A stretch of DNA of 64,000 bases from Siphonodentalium dalli. Taxonomy: Eukaryota; Mollusca; Scaphopoda; Gadilida; Siphonodentaliidae. This document shows positions 13,831 to 26,630 of this stretch, in pieces. How positions within the stretch are numbered: the stretch's first letter is position 1; each line of letters begins with the position of its first letter. A program made the translations under genes and the position numbers. Where the stretch lies: the NCBI GenBank assembly GCA_032622095.1, contig CP136065.1:21564134-21628133 (forward strand), given 5' to 3'. A model generated the notes under the pieces. It saw only the letters and a list, made by a program, of their open reading frames with translations. It did not search any database and was not told the DNA's origin.

Positions 13831-13956
13831 TTTTTTTTCAATTAAAACAGCTTCTGAAACAGATTAAACTTTGAACTAATTGAGATAATTCCCAGTCATA
13901 TATATGAGTGATATCAGTAGAGTTGTATGCGATTTTAGACCAATTTTAGTGAAATT

Positions 13957-14092
13957 TGGGGGGTGGGTGTCAAAACATTGGGACTAAAAAAAAATTTTGG
14001 CAGGTTTGGGGGTGGTGTGCCCCCGAAAATGCCAGATGCAAAAAAAAACGGCATACGTTCCTGCATATTTTGTACTACCCCACCCCCCTGTT
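13957..14092. repeat. G-rich/C-rich dispersed repeat, copy 2
   Basis: Same order of blocks as 3620-3785: GGGGGTGGGTGTCAAAAC, then GGGGGTGG, then GGCATACGTTCCTG, then a CCCCACCCCCC end. Confidence 0.55.
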
Positions 14093-14935
14093 GTATATCA
14101 TATATTCTCTGAATTGTAGTTCAATATTTGCCGACGATTCGAAATTGCAGGAACATCGTATAGTTGAATAACTATGGCTGAATACATCTTCACACCGCCT
14201 TTCAGGGGAACAAATATTTGTATACAATATAGGGGCTGAGCTGCGCTATCGTTAACTATTGAGATTCATAGTAAATAATTTGCCCGTCGCCTTCAACACT
14301 GTAGTTTTACCCAAAGGCCTTTGCGGGTCTCATATTCCTTTGTGGTATATCTTTGACAGTGAAAACTCGTTGGAAAATGTTCACCGATTTTGCTTTAAAA
14401 CAAATTCAGGGACTCCATTATAGGGCGCGCACAGATGTGGCATATATAGGGCTTTCTAGCCCTCTGTCAGCAGTTAATGACAAGAGAAATCTTAGTCTGC
14501 TTGTGTGTTTTTGCAGGACGGCACATGAAAAGACATCGAAAACGATTTTAATGTTCCGTCTTAAGAGTCACATTCAACAACCTAATTGTAATGCATCGTT
14601 TATTTCAGAAATCATTAGAATTCTTGACAACTATAACCTCACACTATATCTAACATCGTTTCTAGAAGAAGGACACTTCCCATCCAAGGAGGCATGGAAA
14701 TCCCTATAACTGAAATCAAACTATCCAACGTCATAAAAGCATTTGATTCCGTCTGTTGGACGGTCTTTTGTTCAAGTTGCATAAACTAGGCTTCAATTGT
14801 AATTGTAATATATGGCACACTTTCAAACCGCTCCTTCGGGCACATGGGCGTTTTCGATTTTACATGTAAAATATAAATTAAAGTATATATATATATATAT
14901 CAGTTTAAAACGAGGGCGCCAATTTAAAAAAAAGC
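14093..14935. other. intergenic, no gene recognised
   Basis: A 118-codon plus-strand frame (14353-14709) has ordinary amino-acid composition but no domain I recognise. It could be a remnant of a transposon ORF. A TA microsatellite lies near 14885. Confidence 0.35.
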
Positions 14936-14937
14936 AT

Positions 14938-15280
14938 CGCTAAACAATACATATATATGTAACAAGGTCGCTAAACAATACATATATATGTAACAAGGTC
15001 GCTAAACAATACATATATATGTAGCACGGTCGCTAAACAATACATATATATGTAACAAGGTCGCTACACAATACATATATATGTAACAAGGTCGCTAAAC
15101 AATACATATATATGTAACAAGGTCGCTAAACAATACATATATATGTAACAAGGTCGCTAAACAATACATATATATGTAACAAGGTCGCTAAACAATACAT
15201 ATATATGTAACAAGGTCGCTAAACAATACATATATATGTAACAAGGTCGCTAAACAATACATATATATGTAACAAGGTAT
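14938..15280. repeat. 31-bp tandem array, ~11 copies
   Basis: The unit CGCTAAACAATACATATA(TATGTAACAAGGT) repeats about eleven times with only a few substitutions. Each unit contains the palindrome ACATATATATGT. Copies are directly adjacent with no unique spacers, so this is a minisatellite and not CRISPR. Confidence 0.9.
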
Positions 15281-15705
15281 AGTTAACTTTTTGTCAGATA
15301 CCGCAACACTTCTAGCGGCCATAATTCACAAACGCCTGAACCGATTCTTAAAAATCAAACGTCCATCGATTGAGTAAAAACTATATTTTTCAACAATTAA
15401 CACAATTCGAGGATAAACTGTTCCAAAACTTCGATAACAGACGGTGAACACAAAACTCACCGGATAATGGGTCCCTCGTCAGCACAGGGGAAACTATATC
15501 GTCCTTTCAGTCAATAAGTATCGATAATTCCTCCCAACTTTTGTACAAAAATGCTTCATGAATCGAGATATATAATGTTAATATTTGAATCCAATTAAGT
15601 GCCACTCTTTTCCCATGTTTCAGCAATAATTTCAAGTTAGTTTTTGCATTAAAAATTAACTCAATGACCTATTGACGAGCATGCACTGAGTATATGGATG
15701 GCTGA

Positions 15706-15908
15706 TCGCGACAAATACTTTCACGCACCGTCTATTCGTTTGCTATATATGCGAAACGATTCGAGAATATCGCGTTAGTTGAACGTCACTTTATAGTTCA
15801 AATTTTTCAATCGATGTAGATAATTGTCTCCAATTCCGATTATATATGTCAGTAAGTTCCTCTATATCTTTGTAACGTTATTCACAATACATGTATTTGG
15901 CCTTGTAT
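15706..15908. repeat. dispersed direct repeat, copy 2
   Basis: Collinear with 12189-12410, same orientation, with substitutions and small deletions. Confidence 0.6.
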
Positions 15909-16899
15909 ATAATACTAGCAGGTTAGCCCGCCACTGGCGGGTTTGGTCCCATGGCTTTGTTACAGAATGTCAGGGCTATTTAGGAATTTCTTTGCCAGAA
16001 ACATGACTATATGAGTGTATATGAGCAAGAACACGGGCGCATGCGAAATTGGACCCGATTTTACCTTGAATTTACCATTTTGAAGGTCAAGGTCAGGTCG
16101 GGATGACAATTTGACCCGTCCAATACACTCCCTGGACAAAAGTAACCCTAGATATCAAATTTCGTCCGTCGAAATCCGCCAGTTCAAGTTTACCCGATAT
16201 GATTTTCACTCAAGTAGATATTTTTTTTAATAGCGACGCCTCATATACACACGCTCATTAAGTATCACGCTTTAAGAGCATCCAGTTAACCAATTTCAAT
16301 GAAAATAAACCAAACTTGTAGCCAAGAAACAGCTAAAATCTGTTACACAGCTTTAACCAAACTTTCGGCCATTCTGGAAGCCATCTGAGGTAAATGGATT
16401 CGATCCACTTTCACCCGAGTCCAGATTCCAGACCTAGACGATGGATTTTTTTTTTTAATAAAATAAATAAGAAAAGGTAAAACCCTGCAAAAAAGTGGAG
16501 CGTTGTAGGAACATAAACTTTTTAACTTGCAACTTTGAAAAAAAATAGCTACGGTACTTCCAAAGCCAACTTATGTAAAAAAAATATTAACCACTTTAAA
16601 TTCCATACCGCATTCCCGATATGAAAGAAAAAGAAAGATAATTGAAACAAGAGGTGTGCACTCGAGTGCTAGCATAACCCCACCGTGGCAAATTCAACCC
16701 GCATTATCCGTAAACCCAACAAAAAAGATTTTTAACTTCGGACTAATAATATCGATATGGTGTCACAAAAAGCTTGTACAAAAAAAAAATTCAAATTGGT
16801 TCATATTTGTTAAAGTTATTAAGTCAGACAGAATTTTCTAAGTCAAAATAAGTCGAAAATGAAGTGTAATATTACGAAAAACAGTCTGAGCCAATCCCT

Positions 16900-17175
16900 A
16901 GCCACATCATATAGAGAGGGTATTGTGAGAAGCATGTATACCAAAAATTATTGAAATCGGTTCATATTTGTTAAAGTTATTAAGTCGGACAGAATTTTCT
17001 AATCGAACCGCAATTAGCATCACGTGGAGAGACAGTCCTAAGGAGATTGTATACAAAAAAAATATTGAAATCGGTTCATAGTTGTTCGAGTTATGAGGTC
17101 GGACGGACGGACGGACGGACGGACACACGGAGGGAGAAAGCGTGACGGGCGGACAGACGGACGGACGTCCAGACG
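16900..17175. repeat. duplicated repeat ending in a GGAC microsatellite
   Basis: The phrase ATTGAAATCGGTTCATA followed by GTTAAAGTTATTAAGTC occurs repeatedly (about 16790, 16950 and 17065). The last copy runs into (GGAC)n and related purine-rich repeats at 17100-17166. Frames through this region are low-complexity and not called. Confidence 0.6.
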
Positions 17176-17439
17176 CACTGGCCAGAGTATACTTGTGGGG
17201 TGACCGCACATACCTATGAATACTTGTGGGATGCGATCTTTTGTTTGAGTAACTTGTGGGGTGCAACCCACAACTGACGATTTTTCAAAGAGCGTATTTT
17301 TAAAGAGCATATAAAAAGAAAACGTATTTAAATCTAGTTCAGAACTAGTACATAACAAGAGATGGACTGTCGTCCGGTGCATACCCCCTCGTGGGCACAT
17401 CTATAACTTATGATGGCTATACTCAGACATATGGACCCA

Positions 17440-18070
17440 GAAATCAGCATTTTCATATAAACAAAGATGAATAACTATAGAACAATAAACCAAAACAAAC
17501 ATTTGAATGTGCGATTAAATGTCCTCATAGTGGTGAACATCCATACAAAATTTCATTGAGATCCGAGCATTACTGTTCAAGTTATGAGCTGAACAGACAT
17601 CGGATGGACCAAACAGCCAACATTTCCAGATAAACAAAGATGAATAACTCTAGAATGGAAAAGCGGAACAGAACAATGGAGCCCCATATTGAATGTCATC
17701 ATAGCAGTGAACATCCATACCAAATTCCATTGAGATCCCAGCACAACTGTTGAAATTACGACTGAACAGACACCAGACAGACCAAATAGCCAACATTTCC
17801 AGATGAACAAAGATGAATAACTCTAGAATGGAAAAGCGGAACAAAACGACGGAACCCTCTTTTTAATGTCCTCATAGTAGTGAACATCCACACCAAATTT
17901 GGTTGAGATCCCAGGACAACTGTTGAAGTTACGACATGAACAGACACCAGACGAACCAAAAAGCCACTATTTCCAGATAAACAAAGATGAATAACTCTAG
18001 AATGGAAAATCCAAACAAAACGATGTAACCCTCTATTTAATGTCCTCATAATAGTGAACATCCATACCTA
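17440..18070. repeat. ~173-bp tandem repeat, about 3.7 copies
   Basis: The marker CCAGATAAACAAAGATGAATA recurs near 17451, 17625, 17798 (one substitution) and 17973, about 173-174 bp apart, each followed by AACTCTAGAATGGAAAA-like sequence. Open frames on the minus strand result from the repeat and carry no known domain. Confidence 0.8.
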
Positions 18071-18139
18071 AGAAAAAAAAACAAGTACAGGAGTGGATAG
18101 TAGGAGAGAAAAGTTTGTGCCCCACCCCAGCGACCAGAT

Positions 18140-18334
18140 ACTTAATGCAGCACCTTGTGAACGGAGAAAGCGTGGTTTTACTCGAATTTACGAGCAAGCC
18201 CCCGCCTTGCGATACACTCCGTCCACCACCCTGCGCCGACCAACGCCGAAGTCCCTAGTGGGGACGTATCAGACGTTGATTTTTTGCAGAACAGATACTA
18301 CACTTTGATCTTAGCCAAAAGGCCGAGAAGCGAC
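18140..18334 (-). pseudogene. U2 snRNA-like sequence, divergent 3' half
   Basis: Read on the minus strand from 18334, the sequence starts TCGCTTCTCGGCCTTTTGGC and continues through the branch-point-pairing GTGTAGTATCTGTTCT, as in U2 snRNA. The TCTGATACGTCCCC block that leads into stem-loop IIb follows, and here GTCCC/GGGAC can still pair. Between them, the stem-loop IIa segment is replaced by an A-rich stretch. Beyond IIb I find no Sm-binding site of the ATTTTTGG type, and later stem-loops are not convincing apart from a GGGCTTGCTC element. It is best read as a U2-derived retrocopy or SINE head. A divergent functional U2 variant is less likely. Confidence 0.7.
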
Positions 18335-18339
18335 AATGG

Positions 18340-18720
18340 ATTCTTTTTTTTTTAGAGACAAAATGATTTATTATGATACAAAAAATATTACACGCTTATG
18401 GGTTAAAATTCTAAGAAGCCCTTTTACAAAGCATGCACATGAAATAAGTAATATAATTGATAACATATTTATTTACAAGTGTTCCCGACAGCCGTTAAAA
18501 CCGATTACATAATGTACGGCGATATCACAGATAGGGATGGCTGTCGGAACTGCTGGTGAGGGAAAACATCCCAATTTAATGGTTGGACTGTCGGCACGAT
18601 TTCAAGAGATTAGCTGACTCTGGGCGTTGATTAATTGCGGCACCATGTTGACATGGTGTCACAGTTAACGAGGGCCCAGAGTTATGGTCTAAGAACGATA
18701 CAAATGGCACGTTGGTTACT
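18340..18720. other. intergenic, no gene recognised
   Basis: AT-rich with a T-run at 18343-18353. Nothing else recognised. Confidence 0.5.
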
Positions 18721-18734
18721 CATGATTGCGACTA

Positions 18735-19185
18735 TTGAGAACCAAATTTCGAACCATTTGGTTCTTCATTATTTACACCAACAGAACCAGTTGGTTCTCC
18801 ACGGACGAAAATTTGGTTCTTCATTGATATAATTGGTTCTTCATGTTGAACCATTTGGTTCTTCGGTAGTAATAATTTGGTTCTTCAACAATAATAATGG
18901 TTCCTCACAGAGAAAATTGAAGAACCAAATTTGTTTTCAAGTTTGTCCCCCAGGCGGAACCAATAGGTTCTTCGTGATTAAAATTTGGTTCTTCATCACA
19001 AGAACCAAATGGTTCTTCATTGGTTCTTCCTCAAGAACCAATCCCTGGTTCTTCATTGCATGGTTCCAATTTGGTTCTTCCTTGAGAACCAATTCCCCTT
19101 CCTCCCTTCCACCAAGAACCATTGGTTCTTCATTTGGAATAATTTGGTTCCTTGTTGGATACAGCCCCAAGAACCAGTTGGACAT
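18735..19185. repeat. cluster of GGTTCTTC / GAAGAACC motifs
   Basis: About a dozen exact GGTTCTTC copies and roughly eight reverse-orientation AGAACCA copies occur in 450 bp, commonly as AATTTGGTTCTTCATT. Spacing is irregular, so it is not a simple tandem repeat. Related clusters occur at 32172-32290 and 32686-32800. The ORFs that cross it read as repetitive peptides and are not genes. The motif could be a multi-copy protein-binding site of a transposon end. Confidence 0.75.
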
Positions 19186-19779
19186 GTTACATAGTTTGCA
19201 TTATCAACACTGAAAATGGATTTCCTTCTGTGTACAGGTGAATCAGAAGAAAATTGTTTCATAAATATAATCATTTATTCATTAAACTTAAAAATTATTC
19301 TACATATAGTCAGGTGGAAATTTTGGCACAATAGCTTGTAGATTTATTTGTCATATTAAAAATAATTTTTAGGACAAATAATTTTTTCAGTAAGTCAATA
19401 ATCTCATTTATGGTTTTGCTGTAAACGTGAATTTGTTTTAAAATGTTGGCATATGTATATTTTAATGAGCTGAGACTTGAAATCTAAATATTCAATTGTT
19501 TGTTGAATTTTGATGATCACAAGTTTCTTTTGTTCAAATATATTGACAAATACTCCACCACCATTCTCTTGCCCAGTTTTGTTCTAGAACCCCAAGTCAC
19601 GTTGAAAATTTGTTTACTTTTATTTATTTATTTGAGATAAATGATGAATGAGTTTAATGACCAACTGGAAATACCATTTGGTGTTAAATGGGATATTAAT
19701 AAGAATTTCAGTCCCTATAGCAACATTTCTAATGGGACGATAAATTTCCGTTATAATTTAATTCCTTATTAGCTCAACT

Positions 19780-21880
19780 TTACTTTGTAAAGTTTGAGCT
19801 ATTGCCATGACTTTGTCGTCCGTGTGTGCGTGCGTGCGTGTGTGTGTGCGTGATTCGTCAATAAAACAGGCTACAGGTCGTACCTTTGGTCGGATCATTA
19901 TGAAATTTGACATAGCTGTTGACATCAACATTTAGACCGGAACGATTCATTTTCGAGTTATTCGGAAAAAAAACATGGCCGCCAGCGGCCATCTTGGATT
20001 TCAATATTCAATCCATTAGCACGGGCTACAGGTCGTACTGTTCGTCTAATCATCATGAAATTTGTCATGAATATTAATAATGACATGTAGATGGGAACGA
20101 GTAATCTTGGGGTCATTCGGTCAAAACACATGGCCTCTGGCAGCCATCTTAGATTTTACTCTTTGCATGACTAAATTCTTTGGCACGGCATACAGGTCGT
20201 ACCTTTGGTCGGATCGTCATACAATTTCTCATGTATGTTAACAATGACAAGTAGATGGGAACTAGTCATTTTGGGGTCATTCGGCCAAAACACATGGCCG
20301 CCAGCAGCCATCTTGGATTTTACTCTTTGTATGACTAAATCCTTTAGCACGGGCTACATGTCGTACCTTTAGTCTGATCATCATGAAATTTGTCATGGCT
20401 GTTGAAATTGGAATGTAGATGGGAACGAGTCATTTTGGGGTCATTCGGAAAAAACATGGCCGCCAGCGGCCATCTTGGATTTCAATATTCAATCCATTAG
20501 CACGGGCTGCAGGTCGTACTGTTCGTCTAATCATCATGAAATTTGTCACGGCAGCCATTTTAGATTGTACTCTTTGCATGACTAAATTATTTGGCACGGC
20601 CTACAGGTCATGGATGTTAACAATGACATGTAGATGGGAAACGAATTATTTTGTGGTCATTTAAACATGGCCGCCAGCAGTCATCTTGGATTTTACTCTT
20701 TGTATGACTAAATCCTTTGGCACGGGCTACAGGTCGTGCCTTTAGTCTGATCATCATGAAATTTGTCATGGCTGTTGAAATTGGAATGTAGATGGGAACG
20801 AGTCATTTTGGGTCATTCGGACAAAAAATATGGCTGCCAGCGGCCATCTTAGATTTCAAAATCCAATCCATTAGCACGGGCTACAGGTTGTACTGTTCTT
20901 CTTGTCATCATGAAATTTGTCATAAATGTTAAGATTGACATGTAGATGGGAACGAGTAATTTTGGGGTCATTCGGCCAAAAAACATGGCCGCCGGCAGCC
21001 ATCTTGGATTTTACTCTTTGTGTTACTAAATCCTTCAGCACGGGCTACATGTCGTACCTTTAGTCTGGTCATCATGAAATTTGTCATGTATGTTAACAAT
21101 GACATGTAGATGGGAACGAGTCATTTTGGGGTCATTTTGCCAAAAACATGCCGCCAGCAGCCATCTTGGATTTTACTCTTTGTATGACTAAATCCTTTAG
21201 CACGGGCTACTGGTCGTAGCTTTAGTCCGATCATCATGAAATTTGTCATGGCTGTTTAAATTGGAATGTAGATGGGAACGAGTCATTTTGGAGTCATTCG
21301 GACAAAAAACGTGGCTGCCAGCGGCCATCTTGGATTTCAAAATTCAATCCATTAGCACGGGCTACATGTCGTACTGTTCGTCTGATCATCATGAAATTTG
21401 TCATGGGTGTTAATATTGACATGTAGATAGGAAACGAGTAATTTTGGGGTCGTTCGGCCAAAAAACATGGTAGTTGGCAGCCATCTTGGAGTTTACTCTT
21501 TCCATGACTAAATCCTTTGGCACGGGCTACAGGTCGCACCTTTTGTCAGATCATTGTGAAATTTGTGATGGATGTTGACATTGACATGTAGATGAGAACA
21601 AGTCATTTTTAGGTTATTCGGCCAAAATTATGGCCGCCAGAAGCCATCTTGGATTTTACTCTTTGCATGACTAAATCCTTTGGCATGGGCTACATGTCGT
21701 ACCTCCAGTCGAATCATCATGAAATTTGTCATGGCTGTTGACATTGTAATGTAGATAGGAACGAGCCATTTTAGGTTCATTTGGTTTTAAAACGTGTCCA
21801 CTGGCAGCCATCTTGGATATTACTCTTTGCATGACTAAATCCTTTGGACACCCTACAGTCCACTTCCCTCATCCGATCAT
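19780..21880. repeat. ~200-bp satellite array with GT microsatellite
   Basis: About ten diverged units repeat the order: CAGGTCGTACYNTTNGTC, ATCATCATGAAATTTGTCAT, ACATGTAGATGGGAACGAGT, CATTTTGGGGTCATTCGG, then a CATGGCCGCCAGCGGCCAT palindrome-like block. The array is preceded by a short inverted repeat (GCTCAACTTTAC...GTAAAGTTTGAGC, 19770-19800) and a TGCG/TGTG microsatellite at 19817-19850. One isolated unit is at 3426-3545. Confidence 0.85.
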
Positions 21881-23309
21881 CTCCAGACTTCATATTAATC
21901 TTGATATTGATCTTACTAGATGGAAGCTATCAAATGTTTTTGAATTTTATTGGAAACATAGCCACAAGTAACCATCTTGGATTTTACTTATATATATATA
22001 TATCTTCATGTTGATAATCTATTATTCACCATCTGGGAACCCCATTCTGTTTAGATATTAATCAGCTATGGAGAACTAGCTTCAGAAGGAGGCCATCAGA
22101 GGGTGAATTGGTGATGTTAGCCCGCTATGCTGGGTAGCATCACTAAATGCATCTGCTGGAGACCTCATTCTGCAAATGCCCGGCACCTTATTTAGCTGCC
22201 TCGAAATACTTCAGACCAGTACCATTTAAAGTTTCTCTGGGAGTAGTCAGAATCATCTTGATGCATATTTTCTGGAAGTTTTAGAAATATGCGACACGCG
22301 TTGACTTCATCCTATGATTTCCTGGTTCTTTCCAATAATATTAATTAATTCATTATTACCCGTTCAACAACGCTAAACAGTTATTAGAAAATGAACACAG
22401 CGTCTACAACAATATCAAATAGCGATGCTGCAATGTGTATACATTAACAACAAATGTCAAACCACAATAGAAGTGCAACTACTCATGCAAAATGCCCATT
22501 CAGAAAGTCAACAAATGATATGCACAAATTAAACCAGATCTAATTATTTGGGAACTTGACATTCGTGTACACAGATTTGATTGTATATGGTTCCGGAAGA
22601 TGCCACTCCAAATGAATCCATTGGTTGTTTTCCTCGATAGTTCAAACTTCTCGCAAGAGACTAATGAACAAACGCATGCCTCGTGTGCGCGAAAACCAGA
22701 ACATACACATATAGCTAGTTCTGACTAGTCCCAGAAAAAACAATTAAGGTGGAATATCAATAGCTCGATAGAGTAAATACGAGTTAAACTGAATCTTGAT
22801 ATTTCACTTTGCAACATAGTAGTGTAGTCGTGTCATATATCACAAAGACCATATATTCAAATCACGAATATGCCAATAGTGAGAATTAGCTTATTGAGCC
22901 ACACAGTTGCACCAAATAGAGAGATTTGAGAAAACATAAAACTTTTGTATTTGTATGACAACTGGTGGACGTTGACAGGAAATAATTTGTGCTATCTACT
23001 CTCTCAAACATCTAACTGCAATACATTTAGTTTGGAACTTTGTATATCTATCACAAATGGCAGTGTGTTTCTGCTATGCTTATCAAGGTCAGTTAGCTAG
23101 ACATACATTCCAGCTATCAATGGCAATGTGTTTCTATTATGGTCTGACTGCCCTGGGACAGTTCTAAAATCTCCATTTTGAGGAATTGAGACATACAATT
23201 TTTCTATTTGGTCATTAATGTTCTTTGCGGATTTGTCACTAAAACTAATACCTGAATAAATCGTTAACCCTTTCATGATGTGAGTTGGGCTGGTGCAGCT
23301 TTCGAGATC
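21881..23309. other. intergenic, no gene recognised
   Basis: The part at 22070-22200 (marker GAGACCTCATTCTGCAAATG) is an inverted, diverged relative of 31745-31860 (CATTTGCAGAATGAGGTC). No coding region is recognised. Confidence 0.5.
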
Positions 23310-23482
23310 ATGTACCAGCGCATTTTCTTATATATGCAAGTCTCCTATAGATGGCCTCATATATAAGAGAATACACTGACTTACAAAGTCAAGTTAAATA
23401 TTGTTAGGCCAATGCATTATCTAAAATATGCACGGCTCCCTATGAGAGACTCGCATATATAAGAGAATACACTGGCACAGAG
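23310..23482. mobile_element. decayed fold-back MITE (family of 2154-2388)
   Basis: Arms at about 23320-23375 and 23405-23478 contain TTATATATGC, CTCCTATAG/CTATGAGAG and TATATAAGAGAATACACTG, as in the intact copy near 2.2 kb but more diverged. The spacer between the arms is AT-rich. Confidence 0.65.
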
Positions 23483-23636
23483 TTTTCGCAAAATTTAAGT
23501 CATTGAAAGGTTAACAAGCCCTATTTTAGGAAAAAGCGATTGTTGAAATTCAGTTTGGATCATTCTGAGTCCTGAATAGTGAGGCCACTAATTACTGAAT
23601 CATCCCAGGTCACGGAGAATGATTCGGGATCTTCAG

Positions 23637-25249
23637 TAGGGCTTCACGGTTTTTCGGTATTTAGTCATACCGCGGTTTTATTTTTAAAGGCACGAGAGGC
23701 CTCGGTTGTCGAAAATATTAATATTTGTTCCAATCACCGTAAACAGAAAAACATTACAACGCGTACAGTTTCGTTCATTTATACCATGACTATCGCGTAA
23801 ACAGCATGCTATCATAAAGTCCTACTATATTTTACCTAAGCAAGATCCTGATTGTGTTACAGAAGACAGCACAGTGTTACTGGCTAATCACACAAATGAT
23901 ATAAACGCTCTTTATTAGTTCCATATCAGGAATTCAGCAACAAAGAACGCTCTTTATGTTTAACATCATAATATAAACAAACACCAGGAAAGTAACTTTT
24001 TATGCCTTTGTTTACATAACAATGGTCAAACATATGACAATAACATACTGTTTATGCGATATTTCTTATTTGTATACGGACAAAGTCTGTCTACATTTTA
24101 ATATTCTTTCTGTTTGTGGCGGTTTTTGACCGGTGGAAATATTTTCACAGCATACCCACCGCCAAGGCCTCCCGTACCTTTAATACCGAGTAGTTGGTAT
24201 TGGATTACTTGAATAGTCGGTATATCGCGGCACGCTATAATTTCTTCTATTGGTCGGTTTTACGATAGCAAACATCAACAAATTTAACAGAACCAGCGAG
24301 ACGAAACGAGAACCAGCGATATGTGAAGTAAACCAGCCAGATAAGTCGCCCAGAAAGTAATCACTACACTTGTTTGTGTCAGAAAAACTGAAACGCCACA
24401 ATCGGCTGTGTTGAACGCATAGTTCCAGTAAGCGATCCATTCCAGCTTTTGATATGAAAGAGAACCAGCGAGACGAAACGCAATCAGCGATACGGGAAAA
24501 TAACCAGCCAGGCAAGAAAATGCTAAAAGCATTCACAACAAAGGGAGTGTCAACGCATTGAATGCCGATGAGTGTGTTGTTTATAGTGCATCGCAGAAAC
24601 GTTCTCAATTATGAGCTTTTATGAACGTTTACGACGTATATTACTTATCGATAATTTTGAGGATTTTCGCGATGCATGCCTGATACAACGATAATCCCAA
24701 TGGACGTACGTCGTCTCGTATGCAGCTCAAATAAGTGCACACAAAGCAATAATTAGACCATGATCGCCATCCACACAATCACGAAATGCAAACTATACAA
24801 AATTGTTCGAATTCGCGCGAACATATCTCTGTATATAAATGTTTCTCGTGGCAAAAATGCAGACTCATTGGACTGTAGTGGTGCGCTTTGTTCGGATAAA
24901 CATGCATGTCAGTTCAGTGTTGTCGTTATTTTAGCACGTTGAATATGCTTTGTTATGAACTAAAAATTGTGAACTAAATGCTTGATATTTTTTATGTAAG
25001 CGACGTACGTCATTAGGACCCCACACATTGTTATGATCACAAGACTTGGTGACATGCATTGCGTTGTCCTATTTGCGTTGTAGGCGTGACACTACATTCA
25101 CACTCAAATATTGAATTGCGCACTGCATGTTCCAAAGAATCTTGAGTAGCAAAATGTTTTGAAATTATTCTTGACGGTATTTATTCATACCGCGATATTT
25201 CATCAAATATCCTAGTCGGTATTGTGAAGGTGGATACCGTGGAGCCCTA
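23637..25249. mobile_element. non-autonomous hAT-like element with nested TTAA MITE
   Basis: Left end TAGGGCTTCACGGT and right end (reverse complement TAGGGCTCCACGGT) are inverted. Both ends are flanked by the octamer ATCTTCAG (23629-23636 and 25250-25257). An 8-bp duplication with TAGGG-type ends fits the hAT superfamily. Internal subterminal motifs around CATACCGCGG (left) and CCGCGGTATG-like sequence (right) also mirror each other. No transposase is encoded; about 500 bp at 23684-24183 is a second element inserted into it. Confidence 0.85.
23684..24183. mobile_element. TTAA-target MITE, copy 2 (nested)
   Basis: Flanked by TTAA at both edges and collinear with 11559-12091. It interrupts the hAT-like element just inside its left TIR, so it inserted later. 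Confidence 0.75.
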
Positions 25250-25504
25250 ATCTTCAGTCTGTAAGATATTCTGAAGTCGCTCCCATCCGGCGCCCTCATC
25301 ATCAACATTCCTTGATATTTTAACAGAATGGGACTTTATCTGACTATTCTGGTAACAATGCTGATCCACGGCTTCATAGTTGGCATGCTTAGAGCAGGGA
25401 ATGTCAAAGTATTTCTCATCCTTATTTTGAAGTCACATTGTCGTTCATTCTTATTTTGAATATCAGAGTTATCTGTTAACATGGTTTCATCTGACCTCTC
25501 TGCA

Positions 25505-25770
25505 TTTAGATTCCAACTACATTCCAATGTGAATCTTCAGAATGAAATATATTTTCGTCAATTATCTCGAATGGACACACATCACATTTGAAGACAGGTC
25601 CGCTAGATGGGTGATATCTTTCCAAATGACATCTCAATGAAACAGATCGCCGGCACACATAGTCACAAAATTTACGTAATTTGACATGTTTCTTGTCTAT
25701 ATGCAGCAACTGATGACGTTTCAGGGATAACCGGTCTTTGTAACTGACCTGATACGTTGGACATCTACAA
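25505..25770 (-). pseudogene. C2H2 zinc-finger exon fragment
   Basis: Reading leftward from about 25766, a possible acceptor (TTTTATTTGTAG) is followed by an open frame. It encodes a degenerate finger (first Cys pair altered, ending KRHQLLH), a better finger (FCDYVCRR...HLERYH) and a start of a third (FKCDVCPFE). The spacing fits a multi-finger C2H2 protein. The frame stops inside the third finger, and the neighbouring ORF at 25336-25527 is in another frame with no finger. This is either one exon of a host zinc-finger gene or a fragment of one. I cannot see the rest of the gene nearby, so I treat it as a remnant. Confidence 0.45.
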
Positions 25771-26133
25771 ATAAAAATTTACTCAAGGTCTTAAACGTAT
25801 ATGGCTCATTCGAACTGCCAAATTTGTTCCTACGACAGACTTGGTGCAATTACTTGTGAATGTAATTAATTACAATTACTTCAACATTTTTCAATTAAAA
25901 TTACAATTCCCATTACACCTATTCCACAATGTAATCAATTACAATTACATTTCAGTACAGAACTGAAGTAGGAACAATTTTTATTTATATGAACTTTATT
26001 TGATAACAAAACATAAATTTAATACAAGCAAGATAAAATGCACGAAGACGCACAATAATGAAGCACATTTGGTACAGAGCAGCCAATGTACTAGGTCCAG
26101 GATAGGTGTTCGTAGAACTGAGCGAATCATGAT

Positions 26134-26331
26134 TTATAGCTGGCAATTCCAGCGTGTTGCATTGGCAGCTTGTAGCCTGGGTTGATCTTCTAGAAATTGG
26201 GATGATATCAGAGATTTGTGAACTTTGCTAACTATCTTCAATGCTTTGGCATTCTTGGTTGATGTTTTTGCATACTGAAATATTATAAGTTGTTGGTCAC
26301 TTGCCGATGGTGCTTGTGTGACTGGATTCAT
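26134..26331 (-). pseudogene. hAT transposase fragment (RNase H-like/dimerisation part)
   Basis: A 65-residue minus-strand frame ends with an ANATRWNCQL motif, matching the TRWNS signature that marks the mid-to-late part of hAT transposases. The preceding residues (a KTSTKNAKALK-type segment) fit the usual upstream helix. It is a short piece of a protein normally over 500 aa. It lies between the BED-like fragment and the left TIR of the decayed hAT, in the order expected for one minus-strand transposase gene. Confidence 0.6.
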
Positions 26332-26630
26332 GTGACATCTTGATGCTTTCGCTATAAAATGAAAATTATAAGAGTATTTTAGTAAGACATATATGTATCC
26401 ATCATTTAATTATTAAGGAAATAAGACCGTCCCAGTAAGTCAGACACACAGCCATGCCATTGTAAAGAACAATAAGATAATCAACACTCTGATTGTTAAA
26501 ATTAGAGTCATAAACATAATTAGCCTTTGTGGCCACCAGCTTACTGGTGACACAATACCTCCACTAGATACTGCTAATTGGGGGATTGGTGAGGCAGATA
26601 TTTGTCCCCACTTTGTCATTCATTTGCAAA

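Noticed and set aside
14938-15280. Regular 31-bp repeats resembling a CRISPR array
   Set aside because: The repeats are directly adjacent with no unique spacers, and the context is eukaryotic.
18093-18308. 71-codon plus-strand frame
   Set aside because: It is antisense to the U2-like sequence.
18635-19274. Frames of 60-126 codons rich in W, F and N
   Set aside because: They are produced by the repeated GGTTCTTC/GAAGAACC motif and have no domain.
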